Assembly (NCBI GenBank): GCA_022385805.1
Contig: MU277700.1
Coordinates: forward strand, 50,583-114,582
DNA length: 64,000 bases
Direction of reading: 5' to 3'
Origin: Pilatotrama ljubarskyi
Lineage: Eukaryota; Basidiomycota; Agaricomycetes; Polyporales; Polyporaceae
The notes under the pieces are model-generated. The model was not told where the DNA came from. It saw only the letters and a list, made by a program, of their open reading frames with translations, and did not search any database. Below, one piece after another: positions 24,401 through 38,915 of the stretch (position 1 is its first letter; every line of letters begins with the position of its first letter). The translations under genes were made by a program, and so were the position numbers.

Positions 24401-26218
24401 GCGTGGGCGAACAAGTCAGAGAAGGAGCAAGATGGCCGGACGCTCATCCAAGTCATCCGACTCGTGTTCGAGAAGGCGACGGACGAGGCGACATGGTCCG
24501 AGATGTACGCGCGCCTGTGCCGGAAGATGATGGAGCAGATCAGCCCCAACGTCCGCGACGACGGGATCAAGAATGCGGAAGGCAAGCCCATCGCGGGCGG
24601 CCAGCTCTTCCGGAAGTACCTCCTCAACCGTTGTCAGGAGGACTTCGAGCGCGGTTGGGTCGCCAAGGAGGCCACAGCTGCTGCTGCGGCCACGAAGGCC
24701 ACCGAGGACCAGGCCGCGAAGGCCGCGGCAGAGAACAACAAGGACGGCGAGAGCGCGCTGTACTCCGACGAGTACTATGCCGCACAGAAAGCTAAGCGTC
24801 AGGGTCTCGGTCTCATCAAGTTCATCGGCGAGCTCTTCAAGCTCCAAATGCTTACGGAGCGTATCATGCACGAGTGTGTCAAGAAACTTCTTGGCAATGT
24901 CGAGAACCCCGAGGAGGAGGAAATCGAGAGTTTGTGCAAGCTCCTGACACCCGTTGGCCAGCTCCTCGATACCCCGAAGGCCCGCGCGCAGATGGATGTA
25001 TACTTCTCGCGCATGAAGGAGCTGACCAAGAGCCCGAACGTCAACTCCCGCATGCAGTTCATGCTTCAGGTACGTAGCCTAGCCTTCTGGACCGCTGGGT
25101 GGATTGGTCTTGACCGGTTTTGTAGGACGTCATTGAACTTCGGGAGCGGAAGTGGATTCCTCGCAACCAGGCCGCTGCCCCCACTACGATCGCCGCACTG
25201 CGCGAACAGGTAAGCGATCAGTGACGCTGTCACCATCCATCACCACCACTAACGCCCACTTCAGATCGAGAAGGAGAAGGTTGCCCAGGAGAAGGACGCC
25301 ATGAACCGCAACCTGAGCATGTCTCGTGGCGGCTCAAGACGCGGAGGCGACCGTGGCGAACACCAACAGATCGGTCCCGACGGTTGGGCTGTCGCCGGAG
25401 GGCCTGCTGCTCGTCCGCCGAAGGCGGGTGATCTGTCGCAATTCGGCAAGATCAGCAAGTCCACGCCCATGACGTTCGGTCCCAGCTCCGTCTTCACCAA
25501 GGAGAAATCGAAGAGCAGGGAGTCGACGCTCTCTCGGCAGGGCTCGACGAACATGTTCTCGATGCTTAGTGCCAACCCGGAGATCGCTGCCGAAGTCGCA
25601 TCCGGCAAGTCGAGTCGTCCCCCGAGCCGCAAGAGCAGCATCGACCTCGGTCCTGGAGGCGCGCCCGAAGCGCCTCCTCAGCGGAAGAAGTTGCAGCTTT
25701 TGCCTCGGACGGTGCCCTTGGAGAACAAGTCAGAGTCTACTCCGGCTGGTTCGACCGCCGGATCAGACGACGAAGGCGGCGAGGAGTCGACGGGAGCCGG
25801 CATGTCTGTCGAGGAGGCCAAGACACGGATCGAGGAGGACTCGAAGGAGTTCTTCAGCATCCGCGACCTCGATGAGGCCGAGGTCTACTTCACCAAGCTG
25901 CCTGCCGAGCATCGGCATCTGCTCGTCGACAAGCTCGTCACCCGGGCCGTCGAGTCGAAGGAGGCGGACGCGCAGCTGGTCGCCGACCTGTTCGAGCGGG
26001 CTCACGCGAAGAACCTCGCTTCGCCTGCGACGTTCGAGGAGGGCTTCATACCAACGGCTGAGATTATCGACGACATCGCGATCGACGCTCCCAAGGCCCT
26101 CAATCTCTTCGCGATCATGATGAAGGGCGCGCACCTGCACGAAGACGAGGAGCGCCGCGCGCGACTCACGGGCAAGTCCATGGACAGCGACAAGCTCCTT
26201 TCTCTTCTTTCGTCATAG
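21436..26218 (+). CDS. Translation initiation factor eIF4G
   Basis: Predicted 1502 aa after removing introns 21683-21733, 22444-22497, 23664-23721, 25070-25125 and 25210-25264. eIF4G is the scaffold of the cap-binding complex eIF4F. In order: a Ser/Thr/Pro/Gly-rich N-terminus (about 1-470), a Lys/Glu-rich helical stretch (about 478-600), the eIF4E-binding motif YDRDFLLQF (about residue 708, YxxxxL-hydrophobic), an Arg/Gly-rich segment, the MIF4G domain (about 890-1145, from RKVRALLNKLTMERFDSISD; binds eIF4A), the linker DVIELRERKWIPRNQ, an RG/SR-rich segment, and a C-terminal MA3 domain (about 1365-1500). The first two introns are multiples of three and contain no in-frame stop, so their retention would give longer proteins. 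Donor/acceptor quality argues that they are real introns. Confidence 0.95.
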
Positions 26219-26686
26219 ACTCTTTGCACGTATCATATTCCCCTTGCCCTTCCTCTACCTACCGCGCGTTCCTTGTCTGGCTTTCACTCGAGTACTCCCT
26301 GTTGTCTCCCGCACTCTTGGTGTCTCATATTCCACGCATTCGCGATGGTTGTTTGCATTAGTGTGTACTTATTACATCGCACAGTATTGCACGATAATAT
26401 CCTTTTTCTGACTCTGACATCTCATCTGCGTGTGTCTGACGCCTGTACGAGTATCTCATGTGTCCACAAACAATTCGTCGTCCGTTGGGGCGGTCGGCAG
26501 TCACTAGTCAGTGACAACGGACAACCGGCGGACAGACATGTCGGCGTTGTATGGGCGCTTGTACTTCCGGAGGGCGTTCCGGAACGTTCCATCCGGGGTA
26601 GGCCGGTTTCGCTTACGTAAGATTACGCATTCAAATTTTGAGAATGCCGGGATTTGCTGGCCACCCTTTCCTTCCTCTCATCCACC
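26219..26686. other. eIF4G 3' region and SSC1 promoter
   Basis: About 470 bp between two tandem plus-strand genes. It contains no protein-like frame. A heat-shock element near 26576 is listed separately. Confidence 0.6.
26576..26590 (+). promoter_or_regulatory. Perfect three-unit heat-shock element
   Basis: GTTCCGGAACGTTCC contains three alternating nGAAn units (TTC-GAA-TTC spaced by two bases), the binding site of heat-shock factor trimers. It ends 96 bp upstream of the SSC1 start codon. Known Hsp70 promoters carry such sites, so heat or stress induction of the gene is a fair inference. Confidence 0.75.
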
Positions 26687-29096
<2,410 letters not shown>

Positions 29097-29638
29097 GTTC
29101 CCCCTCTTCTCTCGTTTCGCCCCCCTCCCCCTCGCCTTGACCCCTTGTCGCACGTCAAGTTCGACCACGCCTTGCATCATCCTCCCCCATGCCTTTCGCC
29201 AGCACGCGCACCACCTCCGCCCGCAGCATAGACCACGAGCAAAAGTAATGTTAACGCATTATTGTCCCGAACCCCCCCGTACTTTACGATCACGTCCTGC
29301 ACGCTTTATTCATAGCTTTTACTAGTATCGGAACACTTCACTCACCCCCCCGCTCACCAGCACGCCTTCGACTTGCTTTGGTAGTCTAGTCTCGCTTGCA
29401 GCAATGTATTACAGCACCATCATGCAGGATTGAGATACCGCGAGCGATGTTTGAGTGTCTTGACGTCTCCACCGCGTCGACGCTCGCGTCATAGTGCCAC
29501 GGATTTTCCCCCAACCTGGACAAGGGTCGGGAATTTCGCTGCCAGCACAAGCCTGCGATCCAATTCCTAAGAGCATAGTAGTGTACAACCACAGCATACC
29601 GCAGAAAGCTACGCAATAGCCAAGAAGACGACATAACG
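29097..29638. other. Convergent 3' intergenic region
   Basis: Pyrimidine-rich 3' region of SSC1 and downstream region of the convergent kinase gene. No coding signal. Confidence 0.5.
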
Positions 29639-31286
29639 TCACAGCTTCGCCTTTGTCCCAGCTACACCAGCCTCGACAAGTGTCTTGTACGCAAGCTGAC
29701 CCATGAGCGGGAAGCCCTGTACGTACAGGTGCGCCTTCTCCGAACTTGCCTGCCGTCGCGCATAGCGCGCTGCGATCCCTTGCATGATGATCGCGCTCTG
29801 CGAGGGCGCATCAGAACGCATAACGAGGGCGCGCCGTTCTCAGACTCACCCGGAACAGCATCCAGCTGCGCGCGAAGATCATCTCCGGAATAGGATAGGG
29901 CTGCTGGGTGACGCGGCAGTACTCTCGCTCGAGGTTTTCCAGGGCGATCGGGGCCTCGGCAGGGTTGTCCTTGAACGCTGTGGACAGTGTCAGGCCCTCG
30001 GGGAACGCTTCCTTCGATATCGACCACGGCTGAGTCAAGTTTGCCAGATCCGCAAGCTGTCGAATCTTCAGCGATGCGTCCCTCAAGCAAGTGAACATAC
30101 GCGCGTACCGGGCTCCCGAGCGTACACAACTCCCAGTCGAGAATGCCGATGACGCGGTTCTCCGTCGGGTGGAACACGAGGTTGTCGAGCTTGTAGTCGC
30201 CGTGGACGATCCGGAGCCCCGTCTTGCGCTCGTCGGGCAGGTTCGCCTTGTACCACGCGACCATCTCGTCGAAGCGCGGGATCTGGCCCGTGGGCTTGCC
30301 CGTCTCGACGTCGACTGCCTCTGCCTGCGCCCGCGAGACGCGCGAGAGCGACTTGATCTGTCGCGGGAAGTAGGGCGTGTTGGGCGCGAAGCCGGAGAGG
30401 CCGATGTCTCCCGGGGTGAGCAAGGAGAGCTTGCCGAGTACGCGCACCGCGTCAAGCCAGCTAGCGCGGGTCCGACGGGTCAGACAAGCAGCTGTACAGC
30501 TTACAAGGGTATGCCTACCACTCGCGCCGTGTCTGAGGAGACACCTCAGGCATACGGGGGTCGGTGAATATACGACCGTCCAGAAATTCCATGATGTAGA
30601 AAGGTGTGCCGATGACGCTCACGTCCTCGCAGAGCACGATGGGCTCGGGGATGGGTATGCGCTTGTCCGCGGTCGTAGAAGGATTGGTGTTATGCCTGTG
30701 CAACGCGGACAGCATGGTATACTCGCGCTCGACTTGGTGTGCGGTCTTGGACAGGAGCTGGCCGGCCGGCTTCTTACGCAAAACGAAACGTGTCGACCTA
30801 GCGAAGTACTGGTGAGATATCCACCGTGAAGATTAGGCAGAAGAGACAGGAATGGCAGCCCTCCATGCGAGGGGACTTATACGGACATCTCGACGTGGTA
30901 CAGCTAGGGACTTGTAGGGCGCCCCTCATATACATAGCGCGAGAGAGGGTGATACCCCCGCCTCTCAAAACGTCCATGTCTATGTGGTAATAGCTCCAGG
31001 AAATGAATCTGCTCACTTCGCATCCGTTAGGAAATACGTAGGGTTGGACTGTGCGGCCTCTCAGCCATCTGCGGCAGCGAGCAAGCATGCCAACGCACCT
31101 GTCCGAACTGCACAAACTTGAGTTGCTTGCAAGCCCCTTAGACTAGTTCGTACACACCTTGAACTGCTTGATGTCGACAGGTGCCTTGACCGCGGGTACG
31201 TGCTCGGCGAGGTACTCATTGAGCTTGTCTGTGTCGATGCTCGCTCGCACATCCCCATACTCCCCGCCAATTTTGGAGGGCGACAT
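29639..31286 (-). CDS. APH-fold phosphotransferase (ACAD10/11 N-domain-like)
   Basis: Predicted 388 aa from seven exons: 31286-31158, 31107-31099, 31048-31017, 30797-30519, 30460-30109, 30056-29850 and 29797-29639. It is a stand-alone aminoglycoside/choline-kinase-fold protein like the kinase domain fused to acyl-CoA dehydrogenases in ACAD10/11, which phosphorylate 4-hydroxy-acyl-CoAs. Motifs: [71 protein letters not shown] (catalytic HGDxxxxN) and [18 protein letters not shown] (metal-binding D). Exon 2 is a 9-nt microexon (FGQ) and exon 3 is 32 nt. Both are needed to rebuild the conserved FGQSNPTY block. No dehydrogenase domain follows. The acceptor at 30798 is chosen by frame. Confidence 0.88.
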
Positions 31287-32251
31287 GATCGTGGTCCGTG
31301 GACGAGTTAACTACTAAGCGAATGCGGGGGTGGCGAGCGTCGACAACCGCGCCGGGGACCGTCGCTGCCGGTGGCGGCGACCCGCTCTCCGTTGAGGTCT
31401 CGCGCGGCGCTGCACATGATTTCACATCTTGGCTCTTGTCCGCCACCACCGTCTTGCTTGGTCTTGTCGCACATCACGAGCTGGCTAGTCGTAGGCACGG
31501 CATAATCCTAACCTCTGGTCGAAAAGACGGTCATATGCGCGCTCTGACCTACTGGGGAGCGGAGCTTCTGCCCAATTGCAAACGTACTGCAACTGATGGG
31601 GATTTGCCTAACTTTGTGGATAATTCCTGAGGTCCGTCTCATGCCTGGAAGGGTGATCTTTTCCGGGTCCATCGGCGTGGAAGGGGTGAGAGTGACATTC
31701 TCTTACTGCGACGGGCGTAGCCGGCAAAACCTAGGTCAGTACTTAGTCCTGACTTGCTCCAGGGAGCCCGCAGCGTCCAGCGATGTTCACGCGCCCCTGT
31801 AGCAAAGCACCTGCGGAGACGGCCACTGCGTACGGGGCTGCGAATTTGTGGCCAGTGCCAAATCCTGCCTCCTATCGTCCTCATTGCCCTCTATCGCAGA
31901 CCATCATGTATGCTGAAGAGATCCAATACATGTCAAGAACCAGCGCGGGAGGCTCATAGATTGGCCATAGTACTCGTGCCCACGAGGTATTGAGAGCAAT
32001 TTCACTGACATGCTAGGTCATCGCGCCCTCTCTCCTTGTTATGAATCTCGGACAACCACACGAAGAGAGGCCACCTGCTATACGTAGTTCGAACGAACAA
32101 GAACTGCCGATAGCATGGCGCTTTTGTTAAGTTGCACAACAATAACGCCTCGAATGTCAAAGCCCTTGTCCCCGGCGTGCATATGTAGTATAAACGACGC
32201 TCGCTGCGAATGCAACATCTCCCACCAATCACTCCAACTAGACTTACGGCA
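31287..32251. other. Intergenic, no gene identified
   Basis: Upstream regions of two divergent genes. Only short frames without protein character. Confidence 0.45.
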
Positions 32252-32894
32252 ATGAATCGACTCGACGGACACTGTGAGTGGGAGGTATGGCCTCTGACTG
32301 CTGTGCCACTAACTAAGTTGTGCGCATAGCCATCCCTGCGCAGGCCGCAAACACGTCCTGGAGACACCGACTGCGCCTCTTCCATGCATGGCTGTGGTTT
32401 CTCCGGCAGGCTATCCTCGAAGAAGTCCTGTCATTTTGCCACTTCTGTGGCGAGACCCTGATTATGCTCGTTCTATGGCACTGTGCCCTGGGCCACGATG
32501 TCGACGTCTACGACCGCTGGTTTCGGGCTGCGCGGAGTTACCTCTGCCGCCACATAGATGTCGAGGAGCTTACAAGCCACCTATGGCCCCTGGACGCCCA
32601 ACAAGAGTCGCCAATCAACGACATCGCTCAGCCGTTGGGTTCGCCACATGTATATACTACTCTCATGTGCGCAGTCGCAATGTTTGCGGCGCACTTTCTG
32701 CGCTGGTACCGGGCAGTTCCCTTAGTGAGTACTGCATCCTACCATGCTTGCCCTTCCTACACACTCATATCCGACTCCTACCTTCCAACTCGTCGCAGGA
32801 GACCATCAAGGCGGTGAACACTCATTTGTTCGTGTTACATGAACATGAGCGGGCGGAACTCCGGGATCCTGCGCGAAGTGGTAGAGCCCTGTAG
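32252..32894 (+). CDS. Hypothetical protein with two hydrophobic segments
   Basis: Predicted 170 aa from three exons (32252-32273, 32330-32724, 32799-32894), all GT-AG and frame-consistent. The family is not recognised. Hydrophobic stretches CGETLIMLVLWHCALG and YTTLMCAVAMFAAHFLRWY could span a membrane. The C-terminus is charged (LHEHERAELRDPARSGRAL). The 22-nt first exon carries only MNRLDGH plus one base, so the start is moderately uncertain. Confidence 0.5.
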
Positions 32895-32997
32895 CTATTC
32901 CAAACATCGATGATCTCCTTCTACAATCAAGTTCGAGCCGACGGATACGCATGAGAATAACAGTGTCGCCTCTTCCGCCGTCTTCACACAGGTGTCT

Positions 32998-35706
32998 TCA
33001 CAGGGGGGCCACTCCCCGGGCGAAGAAACCACAAAGAGGACGAGGCAGCCCTAGGTGCGCGTGACCCTCCGGCTCGTCCTGCGATCTAGCATAGTGGATG
33101 CTCGCGGCGATGTCATCTGTGTCATCGGCGTCAATGAAGACGACTGCAGACTCGCAACGTATCGCCCACCTTCATTATCCTTCAATGCCAGCGCTTGAGT
33201 CCTCCACAGCGCTCGTATGAACTTGCGACGCTTTATCCTCGAGTCGAACAGTGACGTTCGAGTTCCCCCGTGAGATCCGTCATCGTAGGGTGTGACCTGG
33301 AATGGTGGAAAAGTGAACCCCGTAGGAACTTCGTGTTGTTGCGTCTCGCGCAGGACATAGCGGCACATAACGGATTCCTTAGTCTTGAACAGAGCCTCCA
33401 GACGTTCAACGAGATTCGCGGGCGGCAGGGGCCTCCCCTCGTCGCCCATACAACCAAGAAACCCGCGTAAGTCGAATGGCGCTCCTTCTCGGATGGGGCC
33501 CATGCAGAGGATCGCATCCTGCATCGAGAGTTTGCGATCCTGAGTGATGCCGGGTGCTTTGCGTGAGCCTCCACCGCGATCGCTGTATATAGTATTGTAC
33601 CCAGGCATCTGTGTCTCGAAGTCCTCCCATGTGTCTAAAGATGTATCCTCCAAAGGGTCCGGCAACATCGACTCGGACTCTCCCTGGCGGGACCACCGCG
33701 CAACCGGTCTGAAGGCTCCAACCGGGATATCGTAGCGTGCACTCGGCGCTGTTGATTCTTATCTTCGGACCACTCGTAACGGACGAAACCGTACGTCTTC
33801 CTGTCGCGAATAGGTGCCCAGTCTATACAGAATGCCCAGCTGCCCGTGCAGACGGGCGAAACCCATGCATAAGGATAGCCGGGGACCGTGACGACGGCCT
33901 GCGGAAGCAAGAGGGCCGAGGAGCGCAAGAAAGCGCATTGAACGCGATCCTCTCTAACGCTGACATATCGAAGTAACCACCAGCCGTCTGGAAGTGCTGC
34001 CGTTCCTGTAATGGCACCGCCGCCACGCTTTCCTGGAGGAGCGACGGAAGGAAGCGTGCCAACGCCTGCAGGATCTGCGTTGGGGTGAAGAAAGGGAGGG
34101 TGATGCCGCTCAGCTGTTTGTAGTCGGCGAACATGAACGTGAACGCGACAGGATAAAAGGGCGGTTTGTGAATGGTGAGGAAAGAGGGGTGCCATATGCC
34201 TTCGATGTTCACGTGGTGGCCGGACAGTAGCAGAAGCTCCTGATGAAGTTGCTTGTCGTCCACAAGGGAACAGCCCATGATATTCATCCGCTTGAGGCCG
34301 GGTAACAGATGGAAGACCATGACCTCTCCAGCTCCCGCCTGGGAGTTGCGGGCTAGGCTAAGCGACTGTATGTGGGGGCGCGCTTTCAAGACGCGATAGA
34401 TTTGTCTCGCAGACAGTGAGGGAAATCTTGAGAGATCGAGGAAAATGTCGCTGGGGGCTGTTCTCGGCCTTGATACGACCTCCAGGGTTGAGAGGTAGTG
34501 CGTCCCTCGCGTCGGCGCATGCAGCCAGTCGTCCAGTAAGGGCGACAGAGGGCAGAGACGCCGTTGAACAGTTTCCTCCACGGTCTGAGGGGGTGTGAGC
34601 TCGGAACCACCGACGGATGGGACAAGCACGAAATCGGACAACGTGCGATTACGCAACACTGAGGTTACGATCTCTCCACATCGCTCACGAAGGCCCTCCT
34701 CGACAACGGGCTCTGCAAGCACCTTGAGGACTATGCCCAGCAGTACTTCGGCTCTGGCGACCTCCCAGTCCGCAGGAGGATCTAGTATAGGCCCGTGGGG
34801 CGATTCGGAGAGGCGGACATATCGCAGGAATACAAAAACGGTTGGGTTATAAACCCAGCCCGGCACGGAGATCGTGTTACTCATGGTACGGTCGGTAAAG
34901 TCCGACCCGGGCCACGCCTCTCGTAGCGCAGAGAGAGGGAGTAACGGATACCCGCTGAGCTCGGTGATGTAAATCAATTGCCCCGCGCGGTCCAGTAGGT
35001 AGTCCATAACTGCGGACTCCATCAGCAAGGTAGACTAGCAAAGGTGCTCGTTTGACCTACATTGCTCTAGAGCACGTCTTGGCCCGTATACCTCAATTGC
35101 ACCTGTGAGATCGCAGTACTGCGACAGATATTCATAGGCGGATAGAATGGGCGTCAGAGGGTCGATCAGGAAGCAGTATGCAGGCCGCTTGGGATCGCTT
35201 ATGTCGATGACAGCGTGGCCGTGGGTGCTGTCTGGGTCATACAGTCATGAGCCCACCTCAATAAGTGCGTACGGAATCTCGATGGACATACGGAGGTCCC
35301 AGCAGCCTAGGTTGGCGTCAAGCAGGCCGACGTCCATAGGCCACGCAGAAAGGTAGATGCCTCCTTCTTTCGCGGTCGTCCAGGCCATACTGAGGAGCGA
35401 AACAGTGTACGGGCATGGCACGGGAGGAGATTTCTCCGCGTTGGCGCCCTTGGCAGATGGATGGTCGTACTTGCCGTCCAATTCGTAGAGCTCCCCTTGT
35501 ACGACCGCAGCGTTCTCTTCTTGCAAGATGAGGGACAGGAAGCGATTCGCGGCGACGAGTGGGAACGACTCAGAGGACCACCCTTGTGCCTCATCGCGGA
35601 AGGCTCCTACACAGCGATAGGTCGGCGTGGTATCGTTCTTCGACTTGACCCGCGCGATGAGGAAGACCTGGTGATCACTGTCCCTCGCCGTCGGTTTACC
35701 AGCCAT
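32998..35706 (-). CDS. Uncharacterised protein, paralogue B, with LRR-like region
   Basis: Predicted about 790-800 aa. Exons 35706-35292, 35231-35092, 35034 to about 34046-34064, 33959-33743, 33683-33223 and 33169-32998. The N-terminal 190 residues are homologous to paralogue A (DHQVFLIARVKSK, TYRCVGAF, GELYELDGKYDHPS, PCPYTVSLLS, LDANLGCWDL, AVIDISDPKRPAYCF) and share its first intron position and phase. The middle adds DLSRFPSLSARQIYRVLKAR and PHIQSLSLARNS followed by LLPGLKRMNIMGCSLVDD, which recall leucine-rich-repeat spacing as in F-box proteins, though no F-box is visible. The frame must change between FLPSLLQES and VREDRVQCAFLRSS. An 86-nt intron (34045-33960) or a 104-nt one (34063-33960), both ending TATGTCAG, would do this. 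Function unknown. Confidence 0.7.
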
Positions 35707-36380
35707 TGGAACAGATGAGCGATGAGTACAAGAGCGCGAGCGGACGGGAGAGAGCAAGGGGCATGCAGGGCTGCGTGGGGATACTGGGATTGCTAATGGC
35801 ACCCATGGCAGTGCGTGGATAGAATCCCATGATATCATCTGAAAGGAAAGTTCTCAGCATCGCACCGGTTCATTTTAATCGATTGGTCGATACTGACAGA
35901 AGATGCGTTCCTATTCGGCGGTTGTACAGCAGCGATCTGCCGCCCCTTCAGGGAGAGTATCGCAACTATCCAGGACTTGCTAAACACCTATCGTGAACGG
36001 TTTGAGTATGGCATTTCGGCCCACTCATCCTCTCGCACATCTTTCAGTTGTTATCGAGTGATGGCGCGGCAACCGTTCTCAGAGGCGCAACTTCCGAGAA
36101 GAGTGGAGGCGACCGCATTCTTGTGGGGCATGGTAATCCGCGTGGCAAGGCATGTCGGATCACCAAGATGGCACAGTCGTGCACTTGTAGTTGCGTTGCG
36201 AAATTGCTAGGGCCAAGGGAACGAGCGATTTCTCGCGCGTGGACAGCAAGACGGAGCGGGTAGAGCCTATTAAGTGCCGGTAAAGTACAAGAATAAGTTA
36301 CATGTCGTCTCTGGATCAATCGTCACTATGTAGCAAGAAGCGGTCAGCAAGCACTCTGGCATGACTCGGAGGAACCCTAC
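35707..36380. other. Intergenic, no gene identified
   Basis: Promoter of the minus-strand paralogue B gene and downstream region of TIM22. No protein-like frame. Confidence 0.5.
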
Positions 36381-37039
36381 TCACTCAGCAGGTTCTCGTC
36401 TAAGGAACAGGTCGATGGCTGCTGAGAAGGCTGCAAACGCCAGTCCGCCGCCTAGTACAGCTTTTGGCCCCGAGTTGCGAGCGAGGATGCCGCCTGCAAC
36501 AAAGCCGGCAGCTACGGGATTCACCATGTCGTTCTTGGCTCGATACTGATAAAGCGGTTGATGGGCCACAGGCCGCGCAGTATATAAATGCACTACTCAC
36601 CGACTCGATCACGCACTCAATACCCGCGAACAGCGCGCCGACCTTTCCGAAGCCCTTTCCACTCCTGTACATTCCGCGCCCCATCTCCTTGAAAATCTCG
36701 CGCGCTTTCTGTTGCGTGCTGAGGTTCTGGCGGAGGAGCGGGTCCTCGTACGCGAACGAGGAGCTCATGAGCGAGAAGAACGCGCCAATCGCGAAACCTA
36801 GCCAAACGCAAGAACTTCTAGTAGTCCATCCCAGCAAACCACACGCACACGACGGCGCTGAAAGACGTACCTCCGCCGCCTGCAATGATGGTCTTCGCGA
36901 CGCAGGACTCCATGCCCATGGTCATGTAGTCCTGGTACTTCTTCGCCTGCAGGTAACTTTCTCGCTCTTCATCGCTGATGCCCGGTGGTAGTGGCTCCTT
37001 CCCCGCAGGGAACACCGGAGCCACGAGAGGGATGTTCAT
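36381..37039 (-). CDS. TIM22: TIM22, mitochondrial carrier translocase channel
   Basis: Predicted 176 aa from exons 37039-36871, 36797-36601 and 36545-36381. Tim22 forms the inner-membrane channel that inserts metabolite carriers. Evidence: [20 protein letters not shown] (first span with the conserved Cys and Gly-rich face), [56 protein letters not shown] and [20 protein letters not shown] with a final hydrophobic [13 protein letters not shown]. The order of Gly-rich spans and the E-S-x-R-x-K-x-D motif identify the Tim17/22/23 family, and the sequence around the first span and the length point to Tim22. The start lies 200 bp from the divergent methyltransferase start. Confidence 0.94.
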
Positions 37040-37239
37040 GGCGGTAGCGCAGCGAGATGCTGGCGGTCGTGAGCAAGCTGCTCGCCGTCCGTGACTGCTT
37101 GCAGCGCAATGCCGAGCGCTTACGACCAAATTCCCGCTTACATAAGCGATTCCCCTGGAGTTTCGGGGCTCCGGGACGCTACCCCGCTTTGCTTTGACGA
37201 GCTTGTCGGCTGCGTTGACCGGCCTTGACCTCGACCGCC

Positions 37240-38549
37240 ATGTTCCCGCCGCGACCACGAATTCTTGAAGGCGACGCCGCCATCCGCGCGACCGATAGCG
37301 ACGCTGCGCTTGCTCGACTGTCTGCTGTTCAGAAGGGCTATCTGTCTGATCCATTCATCGCTCCTTTCGTCTCGCGTCCGCAGCTCCAGCCACCCCGGCC
37401 GCCCTTGATCAATATTGGGACGTATGTCCGATCAGAGGCACTGGACGAGCTCGTAAACGGATGGCTCACGCTGTCCGAGCAAGAAGGCGTACAATGCCAG
37501 ATTGTCAGCATGGGCGCGGGAAGCGATACGCGGTTCTGGCGGATCGCGGTGCGTGCATCTACAATTAGCGAACCCTCGCGCATCCTAAGCAAGAGCGTCC
37601 AGGCAGACGGGCCCTCAGAAGGACGTCCTCGCCCGATATGTTGAGATTGACTTCGCGGAGATCACGACGAAGAAAGCGATGGCTATCAGGAAGAGCAAGG
37701 AGCTCAGTGCCGTCCTCGGGAAGCCCGAGGATGTTTCGTTGGGTGGGTATCTTGCACTTTGTTACGCCGCGCTCTTCTTCATGCGCCCATAACGAAGCAC
37801 ATGGCGGGACCGCGCTCCACTCGCCGGTGTACAATCTCCTTGCCGCTGACCTGCGAAAGCCTCCTGCGGAGTCCCTCGCACCGCTTCTGACCTCTGGCCC
37901 CCCACCCTTGCTCTCGCCATCCCTGCCGACTCTTCTGCTCTTCGAGTGTGTCCTGGTGTACATGAGTCCCACCGCTTCCGGGAACCTGCTTCGATGGTTC
38001 ACAGACTACTTCGCGGCCCAAGACGCCCCGCAAGGCGGCCGGGGAGTGCTAGGCTGCATTGTCTACGAGATGTTCGCGCTCGGGGACCAGTTTGGAAAAG
38101 TTATGGTCAGCAATCTCAAGGTAGGCCCGGTGCCTTCAGCTTCACGAATACACGCACAGAGGTGTCGTCTGCTTGACGTCTTCAGGCTCGGAACGTGACG
38201 CTCCCAGGAGCAGAACCGTATCCGACCTTCGCCTCCCTCCCGAACCGCTTCCTGCAACATGGCTGGGAAGTGGCCAAAGCATTGACCCTCAAGGACATCC
38301 GACGCGAGTACATCGGCCCTTCTGAGCTCGACAGGTGCGCACCCTAGCGTCGCCGGCTGACAGCACAGAGGACGCGCTACTGAGATGGTACACAGAATAT
38401 CCCAGCTCGAAATGCTCGACGAGATCGAGGAGCTGGAGCTCGTCCTCGCTCACTACGCCATTACTTGGGGCATCAAGTTGCCGGCCAATGCCGATGAGCT
38501 GAAGGCGGGGTGGCGTGAATGGGGCATAAGGCGCAGGGTAGACTCTTAG
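37240..38549 (+). CDS. PPM1: Leucine carboxyl methyltransferase 1 (PP2A)
   Basis: Predicted 352 aa from five exons: 37240-37548, 37619-37742, 37798-38120, 38186-38334 and 38396-38549. It methylates the C-terminal leucine carboxylate of the PP2A catalytic subunit using SAM, controlling holoenzyme assembly. Evidence: AIRATDSDAALARLSAVQKG, KGYLSDPFIAPFV, PLINIGTYVRSEALDELVNG, the SAM motif VSMGAGSDTRFWRI, YVEIDFAEITTKKAMAI, TLLLFECVLVYMSP and VYEMFALGDQFGKVMVSNL. All four introns are GT-AG and frame-consistent. The product is a typical LCMT1 in length. Confidence 0.95.
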
Positions 38550-38915
38550 CTTGAGCTGGTGAGTTCTGTTATTACTGCAGGCTGTTCACCATTTTCTGAC
38601 TTGCACGGGCCTCACCGCGGTAGAGTCCGTCATGATTCTGCCGCGTGCAAGAGCGCATACATCCCAGAAGGGGTCGTCTTGGACTCGGGACATCCTGTAG
38701 GCCTGGACCGGTATCGCGTCATATGATGGGCCGCTCAGAGACAGCGAGAAAGCGGAGGAAGTGTTACGGGGATAATGTACGAGTGTGATAGAAGCCCAAC
38801 GACGAACCAAGCAGATGTACAGTAAATATATCCTGGATTGCATTACAACGCTAGGCGTCAGTACTGGCATTGGGAAGAGTATGGTTCACTCACCAGCAAG
38901 CGGTCTGAACCCAGC

